Source: Deinococcus sp.
Lineage (GTDB): Bacteria > Deinococcota > Deinococci > Deinococcales > Deinococcaceae
Direction: 5' to 3'
NCBI RefSeq assembly: GCF_025362455.1
Contig: NZ_JANYGJ010000057.1
Span: 1-13,214 of the forward strand
DNA: 13,214 nt
Position numbers and translations under genes: made by a program. Shown here one piece after another: positions 1-8,620 of this stretch. The number at the start of each line of letters is the position of its first letter. Positions within the stretch are counted from its first letter, which is position 1. The notes under the pieces were generated by a model, which saw only the letters and a program-made list of their open reading frames with translations, made no database searches and was not told the DNA's origin.

Positions 1-20
1 AAGACGCGGGCAGGCGTGCC

Positions 21-50
21 CAGGCGGACTTGCAAAGCTCCGCAGGAGAG
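21..50. repeat. Imperfect direct repeat, copy 1 (copy 2 at 211-240)
   Basis: Bases 21-50 and 211-240 align without gaps at an offset of 190 and match at about four fifths of positions. Both contain a GGACT, an AGCTCCG core and a GGAGAG end. The pair brackets the other repeats and the inverted repeat between them, so it could be the ends of one unit or two copies of a dispersed repeat. Confidence 0.5.
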
Positions 51-92
51 GAGTGGCATCCTCATGGGGACGAGTGGCGTCCTCATGGGCGT
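51..92. repeat. 21-base tandem repeat, two copies
   Basis: Bases 51-71 and 72-92 are two head-to-tail copies of a unit that starts GAGTGGC and contains TCCTCATGGG. They differ at only a few positions. This is non-coding sequence downstream of recG. Confidence 0.6.
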
Positions 93-124
93 CCGTTCAC
101 GAGGACAGTCCGTTCACGACGACA
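91..124. repeat. 17-base tandem repeat, two copies plus a partial third
   Basis: Bases 91-107 and 108-124 both read GTCCGTTCACGA then G or C then GACA. A third copy starts at 125 with GTCCGTT and then diverges into the left arm of the inverted repeat at 125-184. The inverted repeat therefore seems to share its outer sequence with this tandem unit. Confidence 0.65.
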
Positions 125-184
125 GTCCGTTGTGCCCAAGAGGCGAGTGAGGAAGAACGTATCTCCTTCCTGGGCACAACGGAC
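125..184. repeat. Inverted repeat with perfect 14-base arms (hairpin)
   Basis: The left arm 125-138 (GTCCGTTGTGCCCA) is the exact reverse complement of 171-184. Inside, GGAAG at 151-155 pairs with CTTCC at 166-170, directly next to the right arm. The structure is therefore a long stem with a one-sided 12-base bulge (139-150) and a 10-base loop. It has no T-tract, so it is not a standard terminator. It might protect the recG mRNA end or be a dispersed repeat; the function is unknown. Confidence 0.7.
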
Positions 185-308
185 GTCCAGCAGACGCCTG
201 CCCGCTGGCTGGCGTGGACTCGCAGAGCTCCGAAGGAGAGGGCATGGAGCGCTGTGTGCGGGCAGGCGGCAAGGCGAGGCGAGGCAAGGTAAGTGCCGCT
301 CTCGCCAG

Positions 309-342
309 GACGCCCGACAGGTGCAGACGCCCGGTAGGTGCC
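309..342. repeat. 17-base tandem repeat, two diverged copies
   Basis: Bases 309-325 and 326-342 are two copies of a 17-base unit beginning GACGCCCG and containing AGGTGC, with a few differences. The period equals that of the tandem repeat at 91-124 but the sequence is different. Confidence 0.5.
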
Positions 343-402
343 GCCCTTCCCAAGAAGCACAAGCCCGAAATGTCAGTAAGGACATACCGAGCGACTTCCC
401 TG

Positions 403-2745
<2,343 letters not shown>

Positions 2746-2752
2746 CGGGGGC

Positions 2753-2758
2753 AGTCTA
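2753..2758 (-). promoter_or_regulatory. Candidate -10 box for leaderless recG mRNA
   Basis: On the minus strand TAGACT (TAnnnT) is followed by 7 bases and then the recG ATG at 2745. This spacing would put the transcription start at or next to the start codon. There is no Shine-Dalgarno sequence between them. No good -35 is obvious. Confidence 0.55.
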
Positions 2759-2857
2759 GCGGGACCGGGCGAGGAAAAACGTGCAGGCGGTGGGTCCGGC
2801 CTCTGTACCTGAAGGCTCGTGCGACTAAAGGCGGACGCCGAACTGTTCCCACATTTA

Positions 2858-2863
2858 TACGAT
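2858..2863 (+). promoter_or_regulatory. Candidate -10 box for leaderless mRNA of the DUF4097-type gene
   Basis: TACGAT (TAnnnT) lies in an AT-rich patch and is followed by AAGAAC and then ATG at 2870. The 6-base gap fits transcription starting at the A of the start codon. No clear -35 is seen. Confidence 0.5.
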
Positions 2864-2869
2864 AAGAAC

Positions 2870-3703
2870 ATGAACTACAAAGTCAGCGTCCTGTTGCTGT
2901 CCGCCGCCCTGCTGGGCACGTCCCTGGCCGCTCCAGGCACCAGCACCACCACCCGGCAGTTTCCCGCCGCCCAGGTCAGCACCCTGCGAATCGGCGTGGA
3001 TTTTCACGACATCGAGGTCGAGGTGGTGCTGGGCGAGCGGGTCAGCGTCGTTACCGACACAAAAGTGCTGGGCATCGTTATTAGTCCTGGCACGCTCATT
3101 CCAGTCGTCAGTCTGAGCGGCGGCGTCCTGAGCATCCGGTCTCCGAGCCACGTCAGTATCAACATCGGCTCGCTGTCCGGCCACGTCCGAGTCAGGCTGC
3201 CGCCGGGCAAGACCCTCGATCTGGTCACCGATTCCGGCAACATCACCGTCGCCGTGCCTGCCCGGTCTATGACGCTCCAATCGGATTCCGGCACTATTCA
3301 GGTCAAGGGTGGGGCGCCGCACCTCACGCTCCGCACCGACTCGGGGAATATCCAGGTGCAGTCGGGCGGCGCCGTGGTGGCCCGCAGCGATTCGGGCAAC
3401 CTGAATCTGGCGGGTCTGAGCGGCCTGCTGACGGCCCGCAGCGATTCAGGCAATATCACCGCCAGTTGGACGAAGGCGCCTGCTGCTGGCAAGGTCGCGG
3501 TGCAGAGCGGTTCGGGCGATGTGCAACTCAGCCTTCCGCGCGGGGCGAGCTACGGCGGCAGCCTGCGCAGCGAGTCGGGCCGGGTGACGGTGCAGCGTCC
3601 GGGGAGCCAGAGTCGGGGAGAGGGTCAGGTGCAACTCGGCGACGCGCCGCTGATGCTCAACGTGTCCAGTGACAGCGGCGACGTGACAGTGCATCAGCCG
3701 TAA
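2870..3703 (+). CDS. Secreted DUF4097-type beta-repeat protein, unknown function
   Basis: The 277-residue product starts with a signal peptide: positively charged MNYK, a hydrophobic stretch, and a likely cleavage after SLA at about residue 20. The rest is rich in short beta-strand repeats built on a D-S-G-N motif, with copies starting near 121, 139, 157, 174 and 192, then variants SGSGD (213), ESGR (235) and DSGD (268). The spacing is 17-18 residues in the regular part. This pattern is typical of DUF4097/DUF4098 adhesin-like domains, which are predicted to form a beta-solenoid. It has no catalytic motif, lipobox or membrane anchor, so it is probably exported to the periplasm or cell surface. 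ATG 2870 was chosen because both the signal peptide and the -10 box fit it. Its role is not known; the downstream antiporter may or may not be related. Confidence 0.85.
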   Translation: MNYKVSVLLLSAALLGTSLAAPGTSTTTRQFPAAQVSTLRIGVDFHDIEVEVVLGERVSVVTDTKVLGIVISPGTLIPVVSLSGGVLSIRSPSHVSINIGSLSGHVRVRLPPGKTLDLVTDSGNITVAVPARSMTLQSDSGTIQVKGGAPHLTLRTDSGNIQVQSGGAVVARSDSGNLNLAGLSGLLTARSDSGNITASWTKAPAAGKVAVQSGSGDVQLSLPRGASYGGSLRSESGRVTVQRPGSQSRGEGQVQLGDAPLMLNVSSDSGDVTVHQP

Positions 3704-3738
3704 ACCACGCTCGGAACCGTCTCCTTCCCGCCGCCCCG

Positions 3739-3744
3739 TAGACT
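3739..3744 (+). promoter_or_regulatory. Candidate -10 box for leaderless cax mRNA
   Basis: TAGACT is followed by GCCCC and then ATG at 3750. The short gap suggests a leaderless transcript, so cax probably has its own promoter within the 46-base gap after the DUF4097-type gene. The hexamer is identical to the recG one. Confidence 0.5.
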
Positions 3745-3749
3745 GCCCC

Positions 3750-4832
3750 ATGTCCAAGTGGCTCAACATCCTGCTGATTTTCATTCCGCTGGCCCTCTTT
3801 GTGGAGTTCACGCACGGCAACGGCACCCTGATCTTCGCGGCCTCGGCGCTCTCCATCGTGCCGCTGGCGGGCCTTATGAGCCGCGCCACCGAGCAACTGG
3901 CGCACCGGCTGGGCAGCACGGTGGGCGGGCTGCTCAACGCCACTTTCGGCAACGCCACCGAGCTGATTATCGCCTTCCTGGCGCTCTCGGCGGGCAAGAT
4001 AGAGGTGGTCAAGGCCAGCATCGTAGGCAGCATCCTGGGCAATCTGCTGCTGGTGCTGGGCGTGTCCTTGCTGCTGGGCGGCTTCAGGTTCAAGGAGCAG
4101 CGGTTCAGCGTCAAAATTGCTGGAACCATCGCCAGCCTGCTAACTATCAGTGTGCTGGCCCTGCTGATTCCGACCATCTTCGGCGTGACCGCCCGCAACG
4201 TGGACCCGGCGCGGGTCGTCGGCCTGGACCGCCAGCTCAGCGACGCGGCGGCGGTGGCGCTGATCTTGCTGTACGTCGGCTACCTGATCTTTACCCTGCG
4301 CACCCACAGTGACCGGCTCGCCAGCGTGGATGAGGCAGACGGAAACGCCGACGGGCACAGCCCCCAGTGGAGCTTGCCGCTGGCGGCGGGTGCCCTGCTG
4401 GTCGCCACGGTGGCGGTGGGCTTCATGTCCGAGTTGCTGGTGGGCAGCATCGACGCCGCCACCTCCTCGCTGGGCCTGAGCGAATTCTTCGTGGGCCTGA
4501 TCCTGCTGCCCGTCATCGGTAACGCCGCCGAGATGGCCGCCGCCGTGACCTTCGCTCTGAAAAACCGCATGGAACTGACCATCACCATCGCCCTGGGCGC
4601 CTCGGTCCAGATCGCGCTGCTGGTCGCGCCGCTCCTGGTGCTGGCGGGCGTCGTGCTCGGCAAACCCCTCGATCTGGTCGTCACGCCCCTGGAACTCGTG
4701 GCCGTCAGCGGCGCCGTGCTGGTGGTCAATTCGGTGGTCCGCGACGGCGAAACCAACTGGCTGGAAGGCCTGATGCTGCTGGCCGTCTACGTGATTCTGG
4801 CGTTCGCGGTGTTCTTCTTTCCGGTGAAGTAG
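3750..4832 (+). CDS. cax: Ca2+/H+ antiporter of the CAX family
   Basis: This 360-residue inner-membrane protein exchanges Ca2+ (possibly also Mn2+ or other cations) for protons. It has about eleven hydrophobic segments in two inverted halves. Each half carries the CAX c-repeat signature: FGNATELI (66-73, key Glu71) and IGNAAEM (256-262, key Glu261). Between the halves is a short acidic, hydrophilic loop (about 186-206, DEADGNADG), as in other prokaryotic CAX proteins. The length is normal and the reading frame intact. The start at 3750 gives a proper first transmembrane helix and follows a -10 box. Cation specificity cannot be read from sequence alone. The next 500 bases are non-coding, so it likely ends its own transcript. 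Confidence 0.93.
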   Translation: MSKWLNILLIFIPLALFVEFTHGNGTLIFAASALSIVPLAGLMSRATEQLAHRLGSTVGGLLNATFGNATELIIAFLALSAGKIEVVKASIVGSILGNLLLVLGVSLLLGGFRFKEQRFSVKIAGTIASLLTISVLALLIPTIFGVTARNVDPARVVGLDRQLSDAAAVALILLYVGYLIFTLRTHSDRLASVDEADGNADGHSPQWSLPLAAGALLVATVAVGFMSELLVGSIDAATSSLGLSEFFVGLILLPVIGNAAEMAAAVTFALKNRMELTITIALGASVQIALLVAPLLVLAGVVLGKPLDLVVTPLELVAVSGAVLVVNSVVRDGETNWLEGLMLLAVYVILAFAVFFFPVK

Positions 4833-4836
4833 GAAT

Positions 4837-4871
4837 GGCTTGTGGCGTGTAGCTTGTGGCGTGTGGCGTGT
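4837..4871 (+). repeat. Heptamer tandem repeat (RGCKTGT)x5
   Basis: Five head-to-tail 7-base units, GGCTTGT, GGCGTGT, AGCTTGT, GGCGTGT and GGCGTGT, begin only a few bases after the cax stop codon. A G-rich patch follows. Two more heptamers of the type found near tmk (ATAGGGA, GTGGGAA) lie at 4912-4925. The array is non-coding. Confidence 0.75.
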
Positions 4872-4911
4872 GGGAAGGGCGCGGGAGGCGGGGCGCGGTG
4901 CGCGGGAAGAG

Positions 4912-4925
4912 ATAGGGAGTGGGAA
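4912..4925 (+). repeat. Two heptamers of the GTRGGGA type
   Basis: ATAGGGA and GTGGGAA occur in tandem. They match the units that make up the inverted array at 9701-9770, so the same repeat family appears twice in this window. Confidence 0.5.
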
Positions 4926-4965
4926 CAGAAGGGTGTTTCGCGGCGGTCAGAAGACGCCTGGTATC

Positions 4966-5210
4966 ACCCCCCACCCGCTACGCGGGAGCCCCCCTGAAAA
5001 GGGAGCCAAAAACATTCTCTCAGACGCTCTTTAGCGCTTTTGCCTCCCTTTAGAGCAGATGTCATAAAAAGACCCTTTTTATGACCGAGCGGAGCGAGTA
5101 GTTTTAACTGAGCAGGACGCAGAATGGAGGCGCGGGGAGGCTGTTTTCCCCGTGGCGTAATTCGGAGTACTGCTCTAAGGGGAGGTGGCTGCGAAGCAGA
5201 CGGAGGGGTT
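4966..5210. mobile_element. Candidate MITE-like non-autonomous element, about 245 bases
   Basis: The segment is flanked by identical GTATC at 4961-4965 and 5211-5215, as expected of a 5-base target duplication. The left end (ACCCCCCACC, then CCCGC-TAC-GCGGG) and the reverse complement of the right end (AACCCCTCCG, then CTGC-TTC-GCAG) are similar in order and composition: both have a C-rich tip, a small hairpin and another C-run. They are imperfect terminal inverted repeats of about 30 bases. Inside, 5043-5058 and 5170-5185 form a 16-base inverted repeat with one mismatch, and 5061-5085 is a perfect hairpin. It has no transposase or good reading frame. The element could also be an older composite of intergenic repeats. 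Confidence 0.5.
5061..5085. repeat. Perfect 11-base inverted repeat (hairpin)
   Basis: GTCATAAAAAG (5061-5071) and CTTTTTATGAC (5075-5085) are exact reverse complements around a 3-base loop. It lies near the middle of the candidate MITE. It is AT-rich in a GC-rich setting. It has no T-tract after the stem, so it is an unlikely terminator. Confidence 0.8.
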
Positions 5211-5215
5211 GTATC

Positions 5216-5288
5216 CAGCGTCCTTAGAACTTCCTGTGACACACTCCAGTCAACCACTCCCTTCCAGCAACGCAACCCAACCGCCTAC
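5216..5288. other. Non-coding spacer before argF control region
   Basis: I see no gene, repeat or recognisable site in this stretch between the candidate MITE and the candidate ARG boxes. Confidence 0.4.
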
Positions 5289-5323
5289 TGCATTTTCATA
5301 CATCAAACTTGCATAACCATAAG
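5289..5323 (+). promoter_or_regulatory. Two candidate ARG boxes (ArgR operator) upstream of argF
   Basis: Two related 14-base sites start at 5289 (TGCATTTTCATACA) and 5310 (TGCATAACCATAAG), exactly 21 bases apart. Tandem ARG boxes in other bacteria are 18-base sites separated by 3 bases, which gives the same period. The first site matches the core TGAATWWWWATTCA at 11 of 14 positions; the second matches at 8. The second box overlaps the candidate argF -35 element, where a repressor would act. No argR gene is in the window, so the assignment is inferred. Confidence 0.45.
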
Positions 5324-5338
5324 CGCAGCCGCTACACT
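5309..5338 (+). promoter_or_regulatory. argF promoter (-35 TTGCAT, -10 TACACT)
   Basis: TTGCAT at 5309-5314 and TACACT at 5333-5338 are separated by 18 bases, a plausible housekeeping promoter. The start codon at 5348 follows the -10 box after 9 bases, so the mRNA should be leaderless or nearly so. This is the only promoter in the window for which I see a reasonable -35. Confidence 0.6.
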
Positions 5339-5347
5339 ACCTGTCCC

Positions 5348-6325
<978 letters not shown>

Positions 6326-6329
6326 GTGG

Positions 6330-6352
6330 TGACAATATCTGAAGGCATGTCA
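6330..6352. promoter_or_regulatory. Possible operator: inverted repeat before the antitoxin gene
   Basis: TGACA at 6330-6334 and TGTCA at 6348-6352 are inverted around 13 bases, so the half-sites are 18 bases apart, nearly two helical turns. The site sits just upstream of the antitoxin -10 box, where an AbrB-type autorepressor would bind. The arms are only 5 bases long, so chance is possible. Confidence 0.3.
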
Positions 6353-6357
6353 GGGTT

Positions 6358-6363
6358 TAAACT
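6358..6363 (+). promoter_or_regulatory. Candidate -10 box for leaderless vapB operon mRNA
   Basis: TAAACT is followed by GGTGTC and then ATG at 6370. The 6-base gap suggests transcription from the start codon itself. The promoter would drive vapB, vapC, the GNAT gene and argC. No good -35 is seen, so an activator or a weak promoter is possible. Confidence 0.55.
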
Positions 6364-6369
6364 GGTGTC

Positions 6370-6606
6370 ATGACCACGACCCTCAAGATCGGTAAGGCGT
6401 TCCGGGTGGTGTTGCCGCAGGAATTCCGCGAGCAGTTCGGTCTGCGCGAAGGCGAAGCGCTCAGCGTCGAGCTGGACGGCGGGCGGCTGGTGCTCACGCC
6501 CCTGCGCGAGAAGCAGCGAGCGATTCAGGCCAGGTATGCCGGGCGCTTTCCTGGCCTTCTGGATGAGCTGTACGCCGAGCGCCGCGCTGAATCGGAGCGG
6601 GAGTGA
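6370..6606 (+). CDS. vapB: AbrB/MazE-fold antitoxin (VapB-type)
   Basis: The 78-residue protein has an N-terminal swapped-hairpin AbrB/SpoVT DNA-binding domain (about 4-45) with the pattern KIGKAFRVVLPQEFRE, then LREGEALSVELDGGRLVL. The charged C-terminal helix (about 46-78) is the usual toxin-wrapping part. It should neutralise the PIN toxin encoded immediately downstream and repress its own promoter together with the toxin. The stop codon overlaps the vapC GTG start by 4 bases, the typical antitoxin-first arrangement with translational coupling. The start at 6370 follows a -10 box by 6 bases. Phd- or RHH-type antitoxins are excluded by the fold pattern. Confidence 0.88.
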   Translation: MTTTLKIGKAFRVVLPQEFREQFGLREGEALSVELDGGRLVLTPLREKQRAIQARYAGRFPGLLDELYAERRAESERE

Positions 6607-7016
6607 GCCCTGCGCCCGTCGTCCTCGACGCCAGCGCTGTCATCGCTTACCTGCTGAACGAGCCGGGTAGCCAGCGGATTCAGGCGGTGCTGGAAGGTGG
6701 GCTGCTGAGCAGCGTCAATCTCTGTGAGGTCATCAGCAAGTTTGCCGAGCGCGGTGAGTCATCTGAGCGGATACTGAGCGACGTGCTGGAACTCGATCTG
6801 GAAGTGGTCGACTTCACGCCCCGGCACGCCCTGATCGCCGCGCAGCTCCGGTCACACACCCGCAGCCTCGGTCTGAGCCTGGGTGACCGGGCCTGCCTGG
6901 CGCTGGGGCTGGAGCGCTCCGCCACCGTGCTGACGGCTGACCGGCCCTGGGCGGCGCTGGCGGGTCAGGTGCTGGCCGGTCTGGACGCGGCGCCCGTGAT
7001 CGAGGTGTTGCGGTGA
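6603..7016 (+). CDS. vapC: PIN-domain ribonuclease toxin (VapC-type)
   Basis: The 137-residue protein is a PIN-domain endoribonuclease, expected to cleave RNA (often tRNA) when free of antitoxin. The acidic active-site residues are present: Asp9 (VVLDASAVIAYLL), Glu42 (SVNLCEV), Asp95 (LSLGDRACLALG) and Asp113 (VLTADRPW). It therefore looks catalytically intact. The GTG start overlaps the antitoxin stop codon, and its own stop overlaps the GTG start of the GNAT gene, each by 4 bases. A GGAG at 6594-6597 could serve as ribosome binding site. The RNA target cannot be deduced from the sequence. Confidence 0.9.
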   Translation: MSPAPVVLDASAVIAYLLNEPGSQRIQAVLEGGLLSSVNLCEVISKFAERGESSERILSDVLELDLEVVDFTPRHALIAAQLRSHTRSLGLSLGDRACLALGLERSATVLTADRPWAALAGQVLAGLDAAPVIEVLR

Positions 7017-7600
7017 AGCTCCCCACCCTCGCCACGCCGCGCCTGAGTATCCGGCCCTTTGCGCTGACTGATGTGCCCGCCTACGTCGCCTATCACGACG
7101 ACCCCGAAGTGGCCCGTTACCAGAGCTGGGAGGTGCCCTACCCGGCAGCCGAAGCCGAGGCCCACGCCCGCCAGACGCAACTGGCGCCCGTGCTGAGCGA
7201 AGCCTGGGCGACGCTGACGCTTCACCGCCAAGATGATCTGCCCGGCCACCAGCTCGGCCACCAGCCCGGCCACCAGCTCGGCCACCAGCTCGGCCATCTG
7301 GCACTGCGCCTGACTGGGCACCGCACCGCCGAGGTCGGCTTCACGCTGGCGCGGGCCGCCTGGGGCCACGGCTACGCCCACGAGGCCCTGAGTGCGCTGG
7401 TGGAGTGGCTGTTCACAGGCGCCGATCTGCACCGCGTCCAGGCCAGCCTCGACCCGCGCAACGAGCGCAGCGCTGCCCTGCTGAAGCGCTGCGGCTTCCG
7501 CGCCGAAGGCGTCAGCGTCCAGGCGTACTGGCACCGGGCCGAATGGACCGACGACGCCCATTACGCGCTGCTGCGAAGCGAGTGGCAGGAGGGTATATGA
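7013..7600 (+). CDS. GNAT-family N-acetyltransferase (RimJ/RimL-like)
   Basis: The 195-residue protein begins with the RimJ/RimL pattern (LATPRLSIRPFALTD, 6-20). It has the acetyl-CoA loop around RAAWGHGYAHEAL (114-126) and the C-terminal ASLDPRNERSAALLKRCGF (144-162). It should acetylate an amine, such as a protein N-terminus or a small molecule; the substrate is unknown. Residues 78-95 are a GHQL repeat inserted before a strand (GHLALRL), encoded by a 12-base minisatellite. The GTG start overlaps the vapC stop codon, with GAGGTG at 7002-7007 as ribosome binding site. The stop overlaps the argC start. Being upstream of argC might suggest a role in arginine metabolism, but the sequence resembles RimJ/RimL rather than N-acetylglutamate synthase. 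Confidence 0.88.
   Translation: MKLPTLATPRLSIRPFALTDVPAYVAYHDDPEVARYQSWEVPYPAAEAEAHARQTQLAPVLSEAWATLTLHRQDDLPGHQLGHQPGHQLGHQLGHLALRLTGHRTAEVGFTLARAAWGHGYAHEALSALVEWLFTGADLHRVQASLDPRNERSAALLKRCGFRAEGVSVQAYWHRAEWTDDAHYALLRSEWQEGI
7243..7296 (+). repeat. 12-base coding minisatellite (GHQL units)
   Basis: Four tandem copies of CGGCCACCAGCT (second copy ends C) occupy 7243-7290, with half a copy after. They are in frame and encode GHQL, GHQP, GHQL, GHQL, then GHL. Near-identical units suggest recent expansion by slippage or unequal recombination. Copy changes of 12 bases keep the frame. Confidence 0.92.
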
Positions 7601-8532
7601 CGCCCAGAGTCTTTATCGACGGCGAGGCGGGGACCACCGGCCTGCAAATTCGTGCCCGGCTGGCTGGCCGCAGCGACATCGAGCTGCTGAGCATCGACCC
7701 GGCGCGGCGCAAAGACCCGCAGGCCCGCCGCGAGCTGCTGAACGCCGCCGACGTGGCGGTCCTGTGCCTGCACGACGACCTGGCCCGTGAAGCCGTGAGC
7801 CTGATCCAGAATCCCGAAACCCGCCTGCTGGACGCCTCCAGTGCCCACCGCACCGACCCGAACTGGACCTACGGCTTTCCCGAACTCGAAGCGGAGCAAC
7901 CCGAACTCATCCGCAGCGCCCGCCATGTCAGCAATCCCGGCTGTTACGCCACCGGGGCCGTCGCCCTGCTGCGCCCGCTGACCGGCGCCGGACTGATTTC
8001 ACGCGGCGCCCGCCTGAGCATCCAGGGTTTTTCCGGCTACAGCGGCGGCGGGCGCGTGCTGGTGGACGCCCACGAGCAGGGAACACCTCACCCGCTGGCC
8101 GGACCCTTTCGCAGCTACGGCCTGACCCTGGACCACAAACACCGACCCGAAATGGCCCTGCGCGGCGGTCTGGACCACGCCCCGCTGTTCACGCCCCACG
8201 TCGGGAGCTGGGCACAGGGCATGCTGGTGCAGATTCCGCTGCATCTGGAGGGCGTGACAGTGAGCGATCTGAGAAACGCCCTGAGCCAGCATTACGCGGG
8301 CCAGCGATTCGTCTCCGTCATCCCCGAAGCCGAGAACCCGGCCATTCTGGGTCCGGAGGCGCTGAACGGCAGCAACCGGCTCGAACTGTTCGTGTACGGC
8401 GGCGCAGACGGCCAGGCGCTGCTGGTCGCCCGGCTCGACAATCTGGGCAAGGGGGCCAGCGGCGCGGCGGTGCAGAACCTGGACGTGATGCTGGGCCTGG
8501 AAGGCGCCGGGCACGACTACCGGCTGAGCTGA
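7597..8532 (+). CDS. argC: N-acetyl-gamma-glutamyl-phosphate reductase (short, type 2)
   Basis: The enzyme reduces N-acetylglutamyl phosphate to the semialdehyde with NADPH, the third step of arginine synthesis. The 311-residue protein has the NADP loop GEAGTTG (9-15), LDASSAHR (78-85), the catalytic Cys116 in SNPGCYATG (112-120), a likely catalytic His in HKHRPEM (180-186) and GKGASGAAVQNL (284-295). The N-terminal FIDGEAGTTGLQI and the 311-residue length mark the shorter form of ArgC, as opposed to the common one of about 345 residues. I chose ATG 7597: it overlaps the GNAT stop codon by 4 bases, has AGGAGG at 7587-7592 just upstream, and begins exactly at the family N-terminus. It is the last gene of the coupled operon. 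Confidence 0.95.
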   Translation: MTPRVFIDGEAGTTGLQIRARLAGRSDIELLSIDPARRKDPQARRELLNAADVAVLCLHDDLAREAVSLIQNPETRLLDASSAHRTDPNWTYGFPELEAEQPELIRSARHVSNPGCYATGAVALLRPLTGAGLISRGARLSIQGFSGYSGGGRVLVDAHEQGTPHPLAGPFRSYGLTLDHKHRPEMALRGGLDHAPLFTPHVGSWAQGMLVQIPLHLEGVTVSDLRNALSQHYAGQRFVSVIPEAENPAILGPEALNGSNRLELFVYGGADGQALLVARLDNLGKGASGAAVQNLDVMLGLEGAGHDYRLS

Positions 8533-8566
8533 GCGCCGCCCACTACCTTTTTAGATGAAGACCCGC

Positions 8567-8614
8567 TAAACTCCTGGCAGTTCCACAACTCAGGCAGGGT
8601 CACCATTCAGGAGG
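8567..8614 (+). promoter_or_regulatory. Promoter -10 box and strong Shine-Dalgarno of the DUF1508 gene
   Basis: TAAACT at 8567-8572 is a good TAnnnT -10 box. Unlike most genes here, the start codon is about 49 bases downstream and is preceded by a perfect AGGAGG at 8609-8614, 6 bases before the ATG. This gene therefore has a true 5' leader of about 40 bases and Shine-Dalgarno initiation, which suggests strong translation. No clear -35 is seen. Confidence 0.55.
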
Positions 8615-8620
8615 TCGCGT

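Larger units (their letters stand above)
1..402. other. Repeat-rich non-coding region downstream of recG
   Basis: I see no convincing gene here. Open frames exist in several registers but have low-complexity R/P/S-rich composition and match no family I know. The stretch holds several nested short repeats, listed separately: an imperfect 30-base direct repeat with a 190-base offset, a 21-base tandem pair, 17-base tandem pairs at two places, and a long inverted repeat. It lies 3' of recG. No clear rho-independent terminator with a T-tract is visible for recG. The density of repeats resembles the small intergenic repeats described in Deinococcus genomes, but I cannot assign a family from memory. 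Confidence 0.6.

Noticed and set aside
370..385. ATGTC and GACAT inverted pair, reminiscent of a radiation/desiccation response motif or a recG terminator
   Set aside because: Spacing and flanks do not match the 17-base palindrome known as RDRM, it is at the 3' end of recG, the stem is only 5 bases and no T-tract follows.
1..402. CRISPR array
   Set aside because: The repeats are too short, too few and immediately adjacent, without regular unique spacers, and no cas genes are in the window.
2746..2871. Longer recG start at ATG 2871
   Set aside because: The 42 extra residues are P/S-rich with no family match, span the candidate recG -10 box and overlap the divergent gene's start. ATG 2745 fits the promoter spacing better.
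4840..5034. Small open frame with a WRV repeat after cax
   Set aside because: Its start is translated heptamer tandem repeat; there is no ribosome binding site or -10 box, and it runs into the candidate MITE.
5061..5085. Perfect AT-rich hairpin as a terminator or RDRM operator
   Set aside because: No T-tract follows the stem, no gene ends nearby, and the sequence does not match the RDRM consensus. It is better explained as part of the candidate MITE.
7013..7600. GNAT gene as the arginine-pathway N-acetylglutamate synthase
   Set aside because: Its motifs are of the RimJ/RimL type, and position next to argC alone is not enough to assign that role.
8530..8552. Terminator after argC with TTTTT at 8548-8552
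   Set aside because: The T-run exists but I could not find a convincing stem directly before it.
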